From contig CM065706.1 of the NCBI GenBank assembly GCA_017654935.2, forward strand, positions 12,415,074-12,479,073: a stretch of 64,000 bases of DNA, read 5' to 3'. The notes below the pieces were generated by a model. It saw only the letters and a program-made list of their open reading frames with translations, searched no databases and had not been told where the DNA came from. The position numbers and the translations under genes are program-made. Shown piece after piece: positions 10,795-24,715 of this stretch. Each line of letters begins with the position of its first letter. The stretch's first letter is position 1. Source of the stretch: Phymorhynchus buccinoides (lineage: Eukaryota; Mollusca; Gastropoda; Neogastropoda; Raphitomidae).

Positions 10795-10796
<2 letters not shown>
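10441..10796. other. Unassigned non-coding stretch
   Basis: A short (CA)n tract at 10441-10457 is followed by AT-balanced sequence with no coding signal. The counterpart at 43100-43440 is nearly identical. Confidence 0.4.
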
Positions 10797-10827
<31 letters not shown>

Positions 10828-10853
10828 CGTGTGTGTGTGTGTGTGTGTGTGTG

Positions 10854-10895
<42 letters not shown>

Positions 10896-10950
10896 TGTGT
10901 GTGTGTGTATGTGTGTGTGTGTGTGTGTGTGTGTAGTGTGTGTGTGTGTA

Positions 10951-10997
<47 letters not shown>

Positions 10998-11018
10998 GTG
11001 TGTGTGTGTGTGTGTGTG
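10797..11018. repeat. (GT)n microsatellite
   Basis: About 220 bp of (GT)n with few interruptions. The counterpart (CA)n in the other arm is at 42871-43093. Confidence 0.97.
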
Positions 11019-11191
11019 ACATTCTTCAAAATAAATTGAGCACTCACACATTTATTTCGTAAACAATCGCAGATCTACCAGCCCCGAAATCAGAGTAATC
11101 AGCCAGCGATTGTGTCTCACCCACAACATGAACTCCACAGTGCATTTTGAGCAAATTATGACTTGTCAGCTCAATTTATTTTGAAGAATGT
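11019..11191. repeat. Perfect 23-bp inverted repeat (potential cruciform)
   Basis: ACATTCTTCAAAATAAATTG plus AGC at 11019-11041 recurs as its exact reverse complement at 11169-11191. A nested ACAATCGC...GCGATTGT pair lies inside. The whole structure is conserved in the other arm (42689-42869). It may be a small MITE or snapback sequence. Confidence 0.75.
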
Positions 11192-11353
11192 GACACAAAA
11201 GGTAGGTAATAGCGATAGAGTTTGCAGTATGTGCAGTCTGTGCTTATCAATCTTAAAAAACCCATGCTGTGGCGTTTTCAGAGAGTTGTTGCATCCGAAG
11301 AGAACATCTGATTCCCCTTTAACCACACACGCACTTAGACTTTAATTACACAT

Positions 11354-11507
11354 GTACTCATTTGAAACGAAAACGTTTTGTTTGTTGAAACTCTTTGTAC
11401 TCTTTTGAAACGAAAACGTTTTGTTTGTTGAAACTCTTTGTACTCTTTTGAAACGAAAACGTTTTGTTTGTTGAAACTCTTTGTACTCTTTTGAAATGAA
11501 AACGTTG
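11354..11507. repeat. 43-bp tandem repeat, about 3.6 copies
   Basis: Units start at 11354, 11397, 11440 and 11483 and contain GAAACGAAAACGTTTTGTTT. Because 43 is not a multiple of three, the open frame across it shifts register each unit and is not evidence of a protein repeat. The mirror copy is at 42384-42537. Confidence 0.95.
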
Positions 11508-13159
11508 ATATTGTACTTTTCCCAGAAACTATAAATAATAGCACAACAAAACTTTGCACAATGATAAATACTGCCATAATGTTTTCAGTGACTCCAGTTT
11601 TGAAAAAAAGTAACCAGAGCAATTTGATAGTAAATCAATTATCTACTTTGGAAGTGAGAGTAGAAAGAGTAATGCATACTTGTCAGAGTTTAGGAGAACA
11701 GAAGTTTGAATTAGGCATATGACGTCATAAACAAATGATGACTGCCCCCCCCCCCCCCCCCCCTCCTCTCTCATTCACTTAGACACATGCTTGTTTATGT
11801 ATGTTTTATAGAATATGCAAATCAAAGAGTTCGAATGTTTGGTATGGAATTTCTGGCATTTATATCAATCTCCTAAAACACAAAGCGAGTGAGCCTTGAA
11901 CTTGAAGGCCTTGCCTCTTGCTTCTTAAATTGAGCCACGTAAAACTCATCAAATAACAACATGAAATAAAGAGATAGTTTAGAAAGTACGCTGAGAGATT
12001 GGAATGAGGGAGAGGGGGGAAAATAGTATGGGAGGTAGGGGAACAAAAAGCCAGAAGAGGCCACTAAGTCCTGAGGTTGTAGGTGGTGAGTATGACTGGG
12101 GTGGTTCTGGGGGTGAGGCTTCTTTGTCTTTACTAAATATACAGTCTCGTTCGTTACCATGCATCGTTTAAGGGTGAGTTATGAGAAAGAAAAACAAACA
12201 TGCAAGAAAGTAGTATTTATGCACAAGGAATTTGTTGTGTTTATGGGTGTACTTAGAATAGAAAACAGTTAAATGTTATCACACACAAAAATCCTTGTTA
12301 AAAAAAATAAATCTTGAGGACCGTGTAAGAAAACTGGGTCGGCACTGAATGAGAGGAAACTACTGGTTAATGTTAAATAAAAGAACCCATTTACAGTGAG
12401 ATGAAACTGTGACTTTATTTTTAAAAACATGTCTTTGAAAACATTATTCTGACATTTTTGGTATAATGTATACCAGAGCAATGTTGCGTGGGCTTCCTCT
12501 CTCAATTGGAACTTTCACTGCCTAAAATATCTTCAAATACGAGATTGATAATAATCACGCAGTCAAGTCATTTTTTTATATTATAGATTTGTGAAAAAAT
12601 CCAAAGCATATAACATCAAAGCAAACAGTTGATTCTAGACGGTTTGAGAAGTTCTAAAAAAAAAGAAACCGGAAACGGTTAATAAAGCAACCCACTTTGA
12701 TTGAAAAATCCCAACTCCAATGTAGTGTAAAACAGCGGACATTTTCTGCAAATTATTTTCTGGTAACGAGTCTTTTCTACCCAATAAAAACTGCCGCAGA
12801 TATATATTTAAAAAATCGGTTATTACACATGAACATCTTGTCCAAATGACAAACAAATAGAAATCACGAAACATGCTTTTGATTATTTTTTGTTTTTCCA
12901 AAAATATGTCGCCATGGAAATAGTGTTATTAATTTTTGTGATTTTCTGGAACTCACTTTTTTTCAATATATAAACACTGTTTCACGCATTATATGTTCTT
13001 TGCAAACCGAAGAATGGAAATTATATTGCAACCTCATATTAAACAGAAACATATCATAAACATGAACATAAATGCAATCAAAGTTGTTTTTTCTCCAAAG
13101 ATGCCTTAGTTCCTGAAAAAACAACTTTTGATAGCAACACATCATATAGTAAAAAGCCA
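11508..13159. other. AT-rich single-copy stretch of the arm, no gene recognised
   Basis: The stretch has a poly-C run at 11746-11762 and several short open frames on the minus strand. These frames are identical to those in the other arm, but the flanking non-coding sequence is equally identical, so conservation gives no support for coding. The AGAGGCAAGGCCTTCAAG motif family occurs at 11885-11930. Confidence 0.45.
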
Positions 13160-13163
13160 AGTG

Positions 13164-13203
<40 letters not shown>

Positions 13204-13960
13204 TGTTTGTCTGTCTGAAACACATAACGGGCCTTATAACTCCGCCGTTTTTTGACCGAATCGCTTCAAATTTTGCTGTGAGCCCTGACGGGGCGATGGC
13301 AACGGCAACCCGAGGCGGCCGTGTCATTTGCAAAATGCGTATCCGCCGGACTCTCGGCACCCATATCTCCGGCATTTCTGGACCGATTGCCTTCGCATTT
13401 GGCAGGTAGATGACCGGGGATGGTGACCATCGATGTGCCAAACCGGAAGCGAATCAGTTCAGGAACGCGCGCGCTATACGTCGCTTCACCTTTTCACGAA
13501 TAACTCCGCCAGGCTTGCTATGGCCTGGGCAAAGCCTGGCCGCAAATTTGAAGAGAATCGGGAGAGCGCGTCACTCTCAGAGCAGCGCCAATGGGAAACG
13601 GGGCCTTATAACTCCGCCGTTTCTTAACCGAATCGCTTCAAATTTGCTGTACTCAGCGTTACCAGTACTTGGCGTTACCGTTACTAGGCGTTACCATTAC
13701 TAGGGAGAGAGTATCACTCTCAGAGCAGTGCCAATGGGAAACGGGGCCTTATAACTCCGCCTTTTCTTAACCGAATCGCTTCAAATTTGCTGTACTCAGT
13801 AAGGTGCGGGGGGTAGTAGAACAGGATGAGTGAAGAAGATGGAAGGAGGGAGAGAGACAAAAGTAATAATAATATTTCACGGACCCGGCGAAACCAGTAC
13901 TCAGCGTTACCAGTACGTGGCGTTACCAGTACGGTGCATTGCAATTACTAGGCGTTGCGC
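13160..13960. repeat. Dispersed repeat with reiterated ATAACTCCGCC(G)TTT blocks
   Basis: A (GT)n tract (13163-13202) leads into three copies of CTTATAACTCCGCCGTTT (C in the last) followed by CCGAATCGCTTCAAATTT (13231, 13602 and 13748). Related blocks lie between them (ATATCTCCGGCATTTCTGG, GAATAACTCCGCC). GCGTTACCAGTAC and GCGTTACC variants are also reiterated. The layout, a microsatellite followed by GC-richer reiterated text, resembles interspersed repeats found in many invertebrates. The class is unknown. The counterpart in the other arm (39700-40680) is rich in indels. Confidence 0.6.
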
Positions 13961-14040
13961 TAGTAATTATGAATTATGGTGTGCTCATGTTCGGAAAATA
14001 CTAAATACCCCAAAGCCTGCTATGATATAATACATCTAGA

Positions 14041-15835
<1,795 letters not shown>

Positions 15836-16452
15836 CACATGTACTCACACACACACATCCGACACACACATCCGACACCAACAAGCCACTCACACCCACA
15901 CTACAAACGTTTTTGCAGTAACGTGACTTGTGTGAGAGGGTGTAAAATGTTTAGCTAATGCGCTTAAACTTGTTAGGTTAGTTTCCATCAAACTCTATAT
16001 AATATCATTCAAAACAGTGCTGTTCCTTGTATACTCTTTGTCGTTGTAAAAACAACAACGAAAAGTACAGAAAAAACGTTAAACATTTTTTTCCTCTAAT
16101 ATAAAAAATGTATTTGTAGTCCTTTTTCTTTTGGATTTTCAACTTCGAATAAACGATATGGTTTTGTTTTCGTTTTTAACAGAACAGAACAGAATCATTG
16201 CGAGAAGAAAGTAGACCTAGTGAACAGATCAGTTCCGACATTGATCAATGTTTTGTTTGCCGCACTTTGTCCTTTCCAACATTAGCGTGTCAAGTTGCAA
16301 ACACAGGCTGAATCAGTCAGTGAATGCGGGCTTAATTAATGAAATACCTTTTGTAAATCTACTTTTCTCCCTGAGAGTACATGAAATAGTACCTGAGAAA
16401 CATAAATCATTGGTCTTATGAACGAAAAGTTAGGAAAAAAGAAAGTTAGCGT
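15836..16452. other. Unassigned non-coding stretch
   Basis: AT-rich sequence between the macrosatellite and a short tandem repeat. No coding or RNA gene signal is seen. It is nearly identical in the other arm. Confidence 0.4.
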
Positions 16453-16575
16453 GCAAGCAAGCAAGCAGACATGATGAAGCTAGCATAAATCAAACGGGTA
16501 CTCAAAGCAAGCAAGCATGCAAGCCAACAAGCAGACATGATGAAGCTAACATCAATCAAACGGGTACTCTTGAGT
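16453..16575. repeat. 66-bp tandem repeat, two copies
   Basis: Two units contain (GCAA)n followed by CAGACATGATGAAGCTA and ATCAAACGGGTACTC. The copies are offset by 66 bp. The mirror is at about 36975-37105. Confidence 0.85.
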
Positions 16576-16852
16576 GAATGTTTTTTTTTAATAAATCCAG
16601 TTTCACTGGCGCATAATGCGTTGTCTTTTTTAAAATTTTATTGAACATTTGTTTTCATTTTACAGAATTCAACAAACACACAGAACATTGAATACACAAG
16701 CATTATTACTAATATAAGCCAGGAATAAGTTTAGGTTTTAACAACAATAGGGAAGAATCACAAGTGTAAGGATGGAAATTAGATAAAGATTAACACTGAA
16801 TATATACCTGGCCAGCAATTATTATAGATTAACACACACCACACACAACACA

Positions 16853-17028
<176 letters not shown>

Positions 17029-17279
17029 CTATACATACCATGCTAACATAAACAAAAACAATAAATTACATCTTATAAACATTTGGAGAAGAGAATACAT
17101 GGAAGTTAATATGGATCATTACAACAGGAATGGAACCTTTAAAAATAATCATTGTGTGGCTACATTGTTTCCTTTTTGTTATTTTGGTTTAATTTTGTAT
17201 CTTAGACTATCAAGAATACAAGTGATAACATAATCAACACATTAAATCAGTGGTACACAGTCATATAATGAAAAAGAAG

Positions 17280-18467
17280 CTAGGAAATAATCGGGGAATA
17301 GGGAAACCAGTTTTTCTCAAACTGTCTTAAAGTGTCATTCAAAAAGGCCAAATATTTCTCCTGATTAAGTGTATATTTAAAAATTATAAGAACAATCTGC
17401 AAGTAAGGACGGGCATTTTGTAATTTACTCTTGTAAATGTAGAATTTTGCAAAAAGCAGAACGAAATCCATGCTTTTAATAGTTTTCACATTAGGTTTCA
17501 TGCCAAACAACACCAACTCCTTATCCACATTCAAATTATCACAATTTGACAATTATCTTTTAGGAGACACTGCAGATTTCTCAAAAACCTCTGCACAATG
17601 ATACAATCAAATAACCATGTGTGGAATTGTTTGCTCCTCCGCTTCACAAAAGTTACAGGTTGGGGAGTCAACAATTTTACATTGAAATAGATATCTCTGA
17701 GTTGGAAGCAGTCTATGTAAAAGTCTATGCTGAAACCACCTAAGTTGCACATCTATAGAAGCTTTATAACACTGAAGAAAAATGTGCTTCCAGTTTAAGT
17801 TTAAAAAAATATTATTCCATTTATAAATCGCCGAAGGAACGGCCTTATTCAAATGCTTTGAACACATTTGTTGTCTTTGTTAATACAGAACCAAGGCTTT
17901 TGGTGTAAGAGTTTATATCAAGTAGATAAGACTACATTTAGTTTTTGGCAAAAGTTTTGAATTGCATTTAAAATAACTTTGTACAGGAGAAAGTTGGTTC
18001 GCATACCTTGATATTTAAGCAAAAATTCAAAATATGTCATTAAATTACAATTTTCATTTATAAGATGTTTTATGAAGTAAATACCACACTCACACCAGTC
18101 TTGGACATAAATAACTTTTTTTACTCCTTACAATATTAACATTAGCATGCATACATTCAGCCATAAACTCATGTACAGAGGTGTGACAGCATTTTGAACA
18201 TAATTTCTTATAATGTTTCATATCATCTTTCCAGAATGGATTATTGACATCATTCATAACAACATTTGAAAATCCAGCTCCAAGGTTTTTGATAGTGTCT
18301 AGCTTAGGGTACATATTGATTGTAAATTCTCTCCAATCAGAGTCGCACATCAATCTCCTCACCCAACTTAGCAGTACTGTTTTTGAAACACAGACTTCTT
18401 AATTTTACTTCGCTTGCCATTCCACACAAAAGTATGCAATTCTTTCTCTAAAGCAATAATATACCGA
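17280..18467 (-). pseudogene. LINE B ORF2, C-terminal part with zinc knuckle
   Basis: Coding resumes past the insertion with LEDRYIIALEKELHTFVWNG, in the same frame that DPLEE would continue. It then passes through MCDSDWREFTINMYPKLDTI and several frame changes. Near the end are QLRWFQHRLLHRLLPTQRYL and the CCHC-type CNFCEAEEQTIPHM. A one-base difference after IPHM breaks the frame here, whereas the right-arm copy stays open (LFDCIIVQRFLRNLQ). The last open piece (17280-17552) ends at SPIIS followed by a stop. Confidence 0.82.
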
Positions 18468-18476
18468 TCTTCAAGT

Positions 18477-19426
18477 AGCGCTAAAGAGGCCTGGAAGCAT
18501 GTGATATAAAACAATGTCTTGACATATCATTTGCGTATATTAGCCCACAGGCTTAGTGTAAACGCGTGTAAGAATACACCGTTGCTATTAGAAACTTGAC
18601 GTCACAGTTATTTATCTTGACATATCATTATCATTCTCATACACTCGCATGCGACTATCTGCAGTACTCAAACCATATTTTCTTTATTTGCATCAAGTGA
18701 TGTTTAGTAAAACAAAAAGCCCAAACATACTCCTAACCCTGTGCCTTAACCCGATAAATGCAAAAGGTTGTTTCTGATGAACATTTTACATTGAAAAAAA
18801 AAATTGTGAATAGTAACTTTTAGTGAAATTGCAAATGATAAAAATAGCGGCCAGCAACCTTATACTCAAGTTAGTGTCACTGCAAATAGCGCCTTCTGAG
18901 CAGGACACCAAAAAAACGTCATCTTAGTGAACTTACGCAATCACTGAAATTACGTCATCATTGAAAGTTCGTCATTGGCGAAATGACAATAACTATGGCC
19001 TGTGATTGCAGTGTAAAACGAATATGTCACTGTAAAGGCTATTTTTTTTATACAGCAAATTCCAGTAGGTTCATGTTTCGATTAATAATCAGTTTCCTTT
19101 CATAATGTATCAATGAACAAGATCAAAATAGCTCACGACTTTCTAACTTGGAGAACTATATTATTTGTGGATGAGTGGGATTTTCTTGCTACGGTGAAGT
19201 GGTTAGTATTATTTTAGATCTGCATGCATGGCGTCTCGCTTCTTCGTTGCGTGTTTGATTATCATCTGAAAGAGGTAAAATATCGGTATATATCCGTTAT
19301 TAGGATTTGTGAGTGAGATATTGCTTTTATCCTATCTCTCGTGGCTTGCTGTTTATCACACTCGGTCTCCGACCTCGTGTGATAAACAGCAAGCCACTTG
19401 AGATAGGATAAAAGCAATATCTCACT
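18477..19426. mobile_element. 0.95-kb element inserted in LINE B, 9-bp target duplication
   Basis: The LINE coding sequence is split here, and ACTTGA(A/G)GA flanks both sides (18468-18476 and 19427-19435, read on the minus strand). Rejoining at this duplication restores the LINE frame across DPLE-DRYII. A TSD of 8-9 bp is characteristic of hAT or Mutator-type transposition, but the two termini do not form clear terminal inverted repeats. The end next to 19426 is a near-perfect hairpin of about 50-bp arms (19313-19426). No protein frame is seen. The right-arm copy is at 34108-35067. Confidence 0.72.
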
Positions 19427-19435
19427 CCTCAAGTG

Positions 19436-21835
19436 GGTCCGTCAAGTGAATCAATAGGTGAATAATTTTAGAGAATTCCAGAGTTTTGATGACTATAATC
19501 TTACCAAAAGGGGTGATATGTTGTTTCTTCCATGAAGCTAGGACCTTTTTGATCGCAAAGAGTTTATCCTCAAAATTAATCTGTACAGTGTTATCAGTGT
19601 TCATAGAAAACTTGATGCCTAACATTTTGAACGTGCCAGGGTCCCAGACAAAATTCTTGTCCCTCATATATCTAATTCCACAGTTCTTTCTACTTCCCAA
19701 CCATACCACTTGTGATTTATTAAAATAGATTTTGAAGCCAGAAATGTGAAAAGTTTTGTAAGAACAGATACCACCTCATTGAATGATCTCTCAGAACCAT
19801 CTAAACATAAACTAGTGTCGTCAGCAAATTGCGACAACAAAGTCTCTTTGTTATTAACTTTAATCCCTTTAATATGCTCATTAGAGCGAATCATTAGTGA
19901 CAGGACCTCATCACAAATTAGGTATAAGTAAGTAGAGACTGGGTCCCCCTGCCTGACCCCTCTCTGTATTGAAAACTATGGGGAATATTGACCATTTACT
20001 GAAATACAGGTAGAAATTTGAGAATAAAACGTTTTAGTCCACTATATTATATCTGCTCCAAAATTGAAAAACATTAAGACATTTGTGCAGGAATGACCAA
20101 GAGATACTATCAAACGCCTTCTGAAAGTCAATTAAAAACTCTTTTTCAGTGTACAATAACATGTCATACATTAACCTAATATTTTCCCCAAGAAATCTAC
20201 CCTTTAGAAATCCCGTTTCACTTTCATGCATAATATTTGGAAGGACACTCTTAAGACGATTCGCTATACAAGCAGATGCAACTTTATATGTGGTGTTCAA
20301 CAGAGAGATGGGTCGCCAATTTTTAATAAATCTTTTAGATTTTCCCTCTTTGGGAATGCATGTTATTGTTCTTGTCGCTGGGTAATGGATAACTGACCTT
20401 TAGCAAACCCTTCATTGATTGAGCACACAAGGAAAACACCAATGTCAACAAATAATTTTTTTTTAATTCTACAGTAAACCCATCGGGCCCAGGGCTTTTG
20501 AAATTCTTCATGTGTTTCAATGCAGTAGCCGCCTTTCTTCAATAGAGATCAACCCCTCCATTGAATCACTCTCCTCATCAGATAACACTGGAGCATCAGG
20601 AAGTTCTTCAGAGATATTTACATCAGTTACATCACTAAAATTGTATACAGTTTCATAAAAATGTTTATAGGTCATAAAATATTGGTTTACTTTTTTTGTC
20701 TGATTTAACCAGCATTGAACGCATTGCCACACCTTCAATTTTGTGATCTCTGATTTCTTGCAATTCAGTTGATCATTAATTTGGAAAAACAAATCTTCAT
20801 TGCTAATATCATCAATATTATCCAGATTGTAAACAAGTAAAGCATATTGCTTTTTGACATCGCCAATGACTGTTTTAATTGATAAAACATACTGCTTATC
20901 TTTTAGTAAACTATTGCTAAATTTCCAAAAGGGCCGATCACGTTTGAACTGTTCTTGTTCTAAAAGCAAAGTGACCACAGAATGATCTGACCTATATCCT
21001 AGATCTATACAAACATAATTAATTTCTGTCAATAAATCGTCAATTATCATAAAGTAATCGAGCCTGGCTTGTTTGAAATAGTTAATTATATCATTAATTT
21101 TTGCCCGAGTTCTAGGACGATTTAAAACACTGGTGTAATGTTGAGCATCTATTTTCATATTCAGAGCGCAATTCCAATCTCCAGTGACAATAACATGTTG
21201 GTTGCCAATGCGTTCAATGTGTTCGCAAACTCTATAAAAACATGCAGGGTTGTCTCCACCACTGGGCCCGTACAGATTCACCAAAGTAAAAAGTTTTTTT
21301 TAAGAATTCAATATTCATTACAATGAAACACCCATGCTGGTCTCTAGCAACATCATGCATTTTGTACTCAAAATTATTATTAAAACACACAGCCATGCCA
21401 TTCTTGTTTGATTCTGAACCACACAACCATACATTATAACCCCTACTAGCTCCGAATCTTCCTTTAAATGTCTCTCTTGAAGACATTAAATATGAGCCTG
21501 GGCCCGTACAGATTCACCAAAGTAAAAAGTTTTTTTTAAGAATTCAATATTCATTACAATGAAACACCCATGCTGGTCTCTAGCAACATCATGCATTTTG
21601 TACTCAAAATTATTATTAAAACACACAGCCATGCCATTCTTGTTTGATTCTGAACCACACAACCATACATTATAACCCCTACTAGCTCCGAATCTTCCTT
21701 TAAATGTGTCTCTTGAAGACATTAAATATAAGCCTCTTTTTTTCTTAAAAAATCAAAAACATCTTTTCTTTTTTTACTGTTATTTAAGCCATTACAATTT
21801 AATGAACAAATTTTAAATGAGCCATCAAATGCCAT
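19436..21835 (-). pseudogene. LINE B ORF2, endonuclease and RT part
   Basis: Starting at MAFDGSFKICSLNCNGLNNS, the frame reaches CLQETHLKED (endonuclease motif), then shifts into NKNGMAVCFNNNFEYKMHDV. A 255-codon open stretch (20517-21284) has MVNLYGPSGGDNPACF, VIVTGDWNCALNMKID and DLGYRSDHSVVTL, which carries the catalytic SDH. RT blocks follow: MKNFKSPGPDGFTVE, NTTYKVASACIANRLKSVLP, EFLIDFQKAFDSISWSFLH, RGVRQGDPVSTYLYLICDE and LLSQFADDTSLCLDGSER, with the FADD active site. A nonsense codon lies about nine codons before the RQGDP motif. The part ends at DPLEE, where the element at 18477-19426 is inserted. Motifs place it in the L1/Tx1 group; the exact clade is inferred. Confidence 0.88.
21263..21734 (-). 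repeat. 236-bp tandem duplication inside the LINE endonuclease
   Basis: Two direct copies (21263-21498 and 21499-21734) each encode FKGRFGASRGYNVWLCGSES through the segment ending at YGP. They differ at very few positions. The right arm has the same duplication (31574-31809 and 31810 onward), so it arose before the two arms separated. It disrupts the ORF. Confidence 0.93.
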
Positions 21836-21840
21836 CTTGT

Positions 21841-21925
21841 TTATAAAGACAAAAAAGAAATAGCAAACAGATTCAGAATATGGAGGGGAAAAAAAAGTAT
21901 ATATATAAACAAATTAAAAATAAAA

Positions 21926-21966
<41 letters not shown>

Positions 21967-22359
21967 GGTGTACTGAAGCATCAGCACAAATCTTGCAAGT
22001 TGTATTTACTGTGTTCCTCTTTCATGTCGTGTCGCATTCATCTTGTGAGCTTGAAATGCCATGAGTTCTATGATTGAGTTTTTACCTTGCAGATAAAATC
22101 CATATACTTTTCAACAAACACTCATTTGGCGCGTTTTTTATGCACAGAACTGTTGTTTTTGTGTATATGTATGCCCTTTCTCTATTTGTTTAGTATGTAG
22201 AGGAGCGAGAGTTAGTTGTGTAGATTGATTGTTTTGTTTCGACGAGATAGAGAAGGAGAGACGGACGCGAAGAGAGAGAGATGAGGGAGAGAGGGGGGGG
22301 CAGAGAGAGAGAGAGAGAGAGAGAGATAGATAGAGAGAGAGAGAGAGAGAGAAGGAGAG
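21841..22359. repeat. (AAT)n and (GA)n microsatellites with AT-rich spacer
   Basis: An (AAT)n run lies at 21930-21965, and an interrupted (GA)n with short G-runs at 22250-22355. Between them is AT-rich sequence without a gene. Confidence 0.85.
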
Positions 22360-23632
22360 AGTCTGCGTGTGTGTGACTTCAAACGTTTTCTTATTCTATG
22401 TTTCAAACTTTTCTGTATCTTTCATATCATCTCCTTACAGCAACAACCATGTATCTTATAATATTCGATGTTTTGATAATTATGTTTTTTGTATTTATGT
22501 AGTTCATTCACTAATACATCTTATGCTATATGTTAAGCATTCATATGTTAGATAATAAACGAGGAAGTCCCAACTGTTGGTTGTTCCCTTACTACTGTAC
22601 ACCCATTTTATCCTACCACAACGGTCTAACAGACAGTGCGCATTTCTCCTTAAAACCTTCCCTGTTTTAAAAGGAAGAAGGGATTTTGGTCAAGGATCCA
22701 CAGCTGTGCTAGCTGATTGGGAGGAAAAGTAAGTATGTATTGGCTAGTCTACTAACAGTAAAACGCCAGATGACACTCATTCTAGACGAATTCTGAAGTA
22801 TCGCTCAAGAACTTGAGAATAGCCAGGAGTACCTAATTTCCGGTATTATCGAACACCACTCTCAGTCTTAAAACTTGTCCTGAATCCATGTTCTTCAATC
22901 CAACACGTTTTTTTCGAGTGTGCCATCTCTTCATCAACCCTTCAGCCTTCGTTCCACTTAGTTTTTCACTTCATTTTGCAGTTTATAATGTTTAGGATGT
23001 AAACAAAACCGTCTCTACAAGCCTCATGAAATTCCCCAATGCTTTCATTAACAATGATCGTAATAAGGGAACTAGTACTTTTCCGATGTTAATGCCCGGA
23101 ACTGCAGCTCAAGGTGGAAAAGTAAACTTGGATCATTCAGTATGATTGTTGCAACTGAAACACAGATGTTATGAGTGTTGTTGAAAATATTTTATTTGTA
23201 TATATGTTTTTCTATGCAACCCCATGGCCGTATGTTTTGCCTCCACCAGCGATGCCTTGAAGGGTAAGCCTTTGCCAATACTCTCCTTATCACAAGGGAC
23301 CAATCACTTTTCATCACCCAACACCTACCTAGGCTAATCCTGAGCTGGCGTAAAGTCCGACCCTCTATCACTTTTCCTGAGCAACATCAATCTATAAACT
23401 TTTAATTGCTTTTTTGGCTGTTTCCCTATATTTTGCAGTGTGTTAAAACACTTCTGCATTTTCCTAATCATCGATGTGTGTATGTTTAGGTGGCATAACG
23501 TGGTTTTTTTCCTGCAAACGTTAAGCTTTCCAAAATTGAGTGATTTCTCAAATGGTCTTTGGAGATAACTTACATGGTTGTTGCTGGTCATTAGATGATA
23601 TGTGGCAATGCCTATACGTTTGTATTTACTAG
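22360..23632. other. Inner, diverged part of the left arm
   Basis: The segment matches the reverse complement of about 29691-31030. It is almost perfect next to the (GA)n (22380-22600) and then falls to rough similarity with many single-base gaps. No coding signal is convincing. Similarity stops at about 23632, opposite the base beside the second assembly gap. Confidence 0.7.
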
Positions 23633-23739
23633 CTACACGGACATAAACCGCCTGAATAGCATCAAGCCCCCAATGATAATTGAAAACACTCCCTGCCTTG
23701 TGACCCAGTCCTTGAATGACTAGTAGCTTCCACAGATAC

Positions 23740-24480
23740 CCAGACCTTCTGACGGGATGCGCTTGGTTGATAGAACGTTCAGCCCTACATGGACCTGGTT
23801 GATCTCATCCAGGACATCTGGTTACACCATTTGTCTGTTTCTGGATTTGGGGGAACTGCATCTAATTCTGATCATGTCTCGTCTTCCTTCTCCACGTATG
23901 CGGGGTTCTTCAAAAACCCTGGTCCTGTCCGGACCAGTTGGTGCTGTAATGCGCTTTTGCTCGCTTGCTTTACAGGCAACTGGGTGTACAATACTCAGTG
24001 CTGTACTCCTTGGCGTGTATTTGCACGAAGTTGTGTACTCTACGGGACAGTTCTTGTCGTCCTGATTTGGTGTCACTCACCATGCTCAGAGCTGCTTCTG
24101 TGCTGTGCCCGTCTGTCGTGCTGGGGCCAAGGAAAAATCGAGATTTAACTGCCGCTATGGTGGTCATCCTATTACTCTCTTCATACCACTCTTGTTATAC
24201 AATCCTCCATTTCAGAGGGTTTTGCAAAGTGCCTCGATGCAATAATGTCTTGTTTTGGGTTCGCCTGTTTCAAGATCTGTTTCCTCCACCTTTTGCATGC
24301 TGATTATCAGCAACAGTGTTCTGTGTGTCACGTCCAGATCTGTCACAACAGGAAAGCGTCCTCGCTTACACAAACCAGCCAGATTCCAGCGAACAGAAAG
24401 TGTCCTCATTGACGGTCACCTTGTTGTCCAGAGTGTGTGTTTTGTCCTCCTAGAACAACTCTTTCACCGTATGCACCTTA
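23740..24480. repeat. Diverged loop repeat, copy 1
   Basis: The segment shares blocks with 27080-27850 in the same order: CTGATCATG.TCGTCTTC, CTCACCATG(C/A)TCAGAGCTGC, TCTGTGCTGTG, CAACAGT.TTCTGTGTG and TGACGGTCAC. Overall similarity is low and gappy. It is probably a dispersed element, with no recognisable protein. Confidence 0.6.
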
Positions 24481-24715
24481 CCTATCATCGTTATGTAAAC
24501 TGGGATATCCTCTTGAAACGGTACAGTTTCTGGTTGTTTGAAGATGTAAGTTTTTATGCTGTTCTACTTCCAGATTGCCTATCGCCCTGTTATCTGTACT
24601 GTCTGACTATTTGGCAGTGTCGAGAGCTGAGTTACAACAGATCCTTCAGAGTTTTTGTGCCTTGTGTCACGGCACTAAAAATACTAGATTCTAACAAGTG
24701 AAGAAACAAGTGTGG

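Noticed and set aside
11873..12901. Three short frames identical in both arms, taken as conserved genes
   Set aside because: The adjacent non-coding sequence is equally identical, so identity reflects recent or allelic duplication and not selection.
20517..21284. A 255-codon intact frame as a host nuclease gene (also 32233-33000)
   Set aside because: It has APE-type LINE endonuclease motifs and is followed directly by LINE reverse transcriptase; it is part of LINE B.
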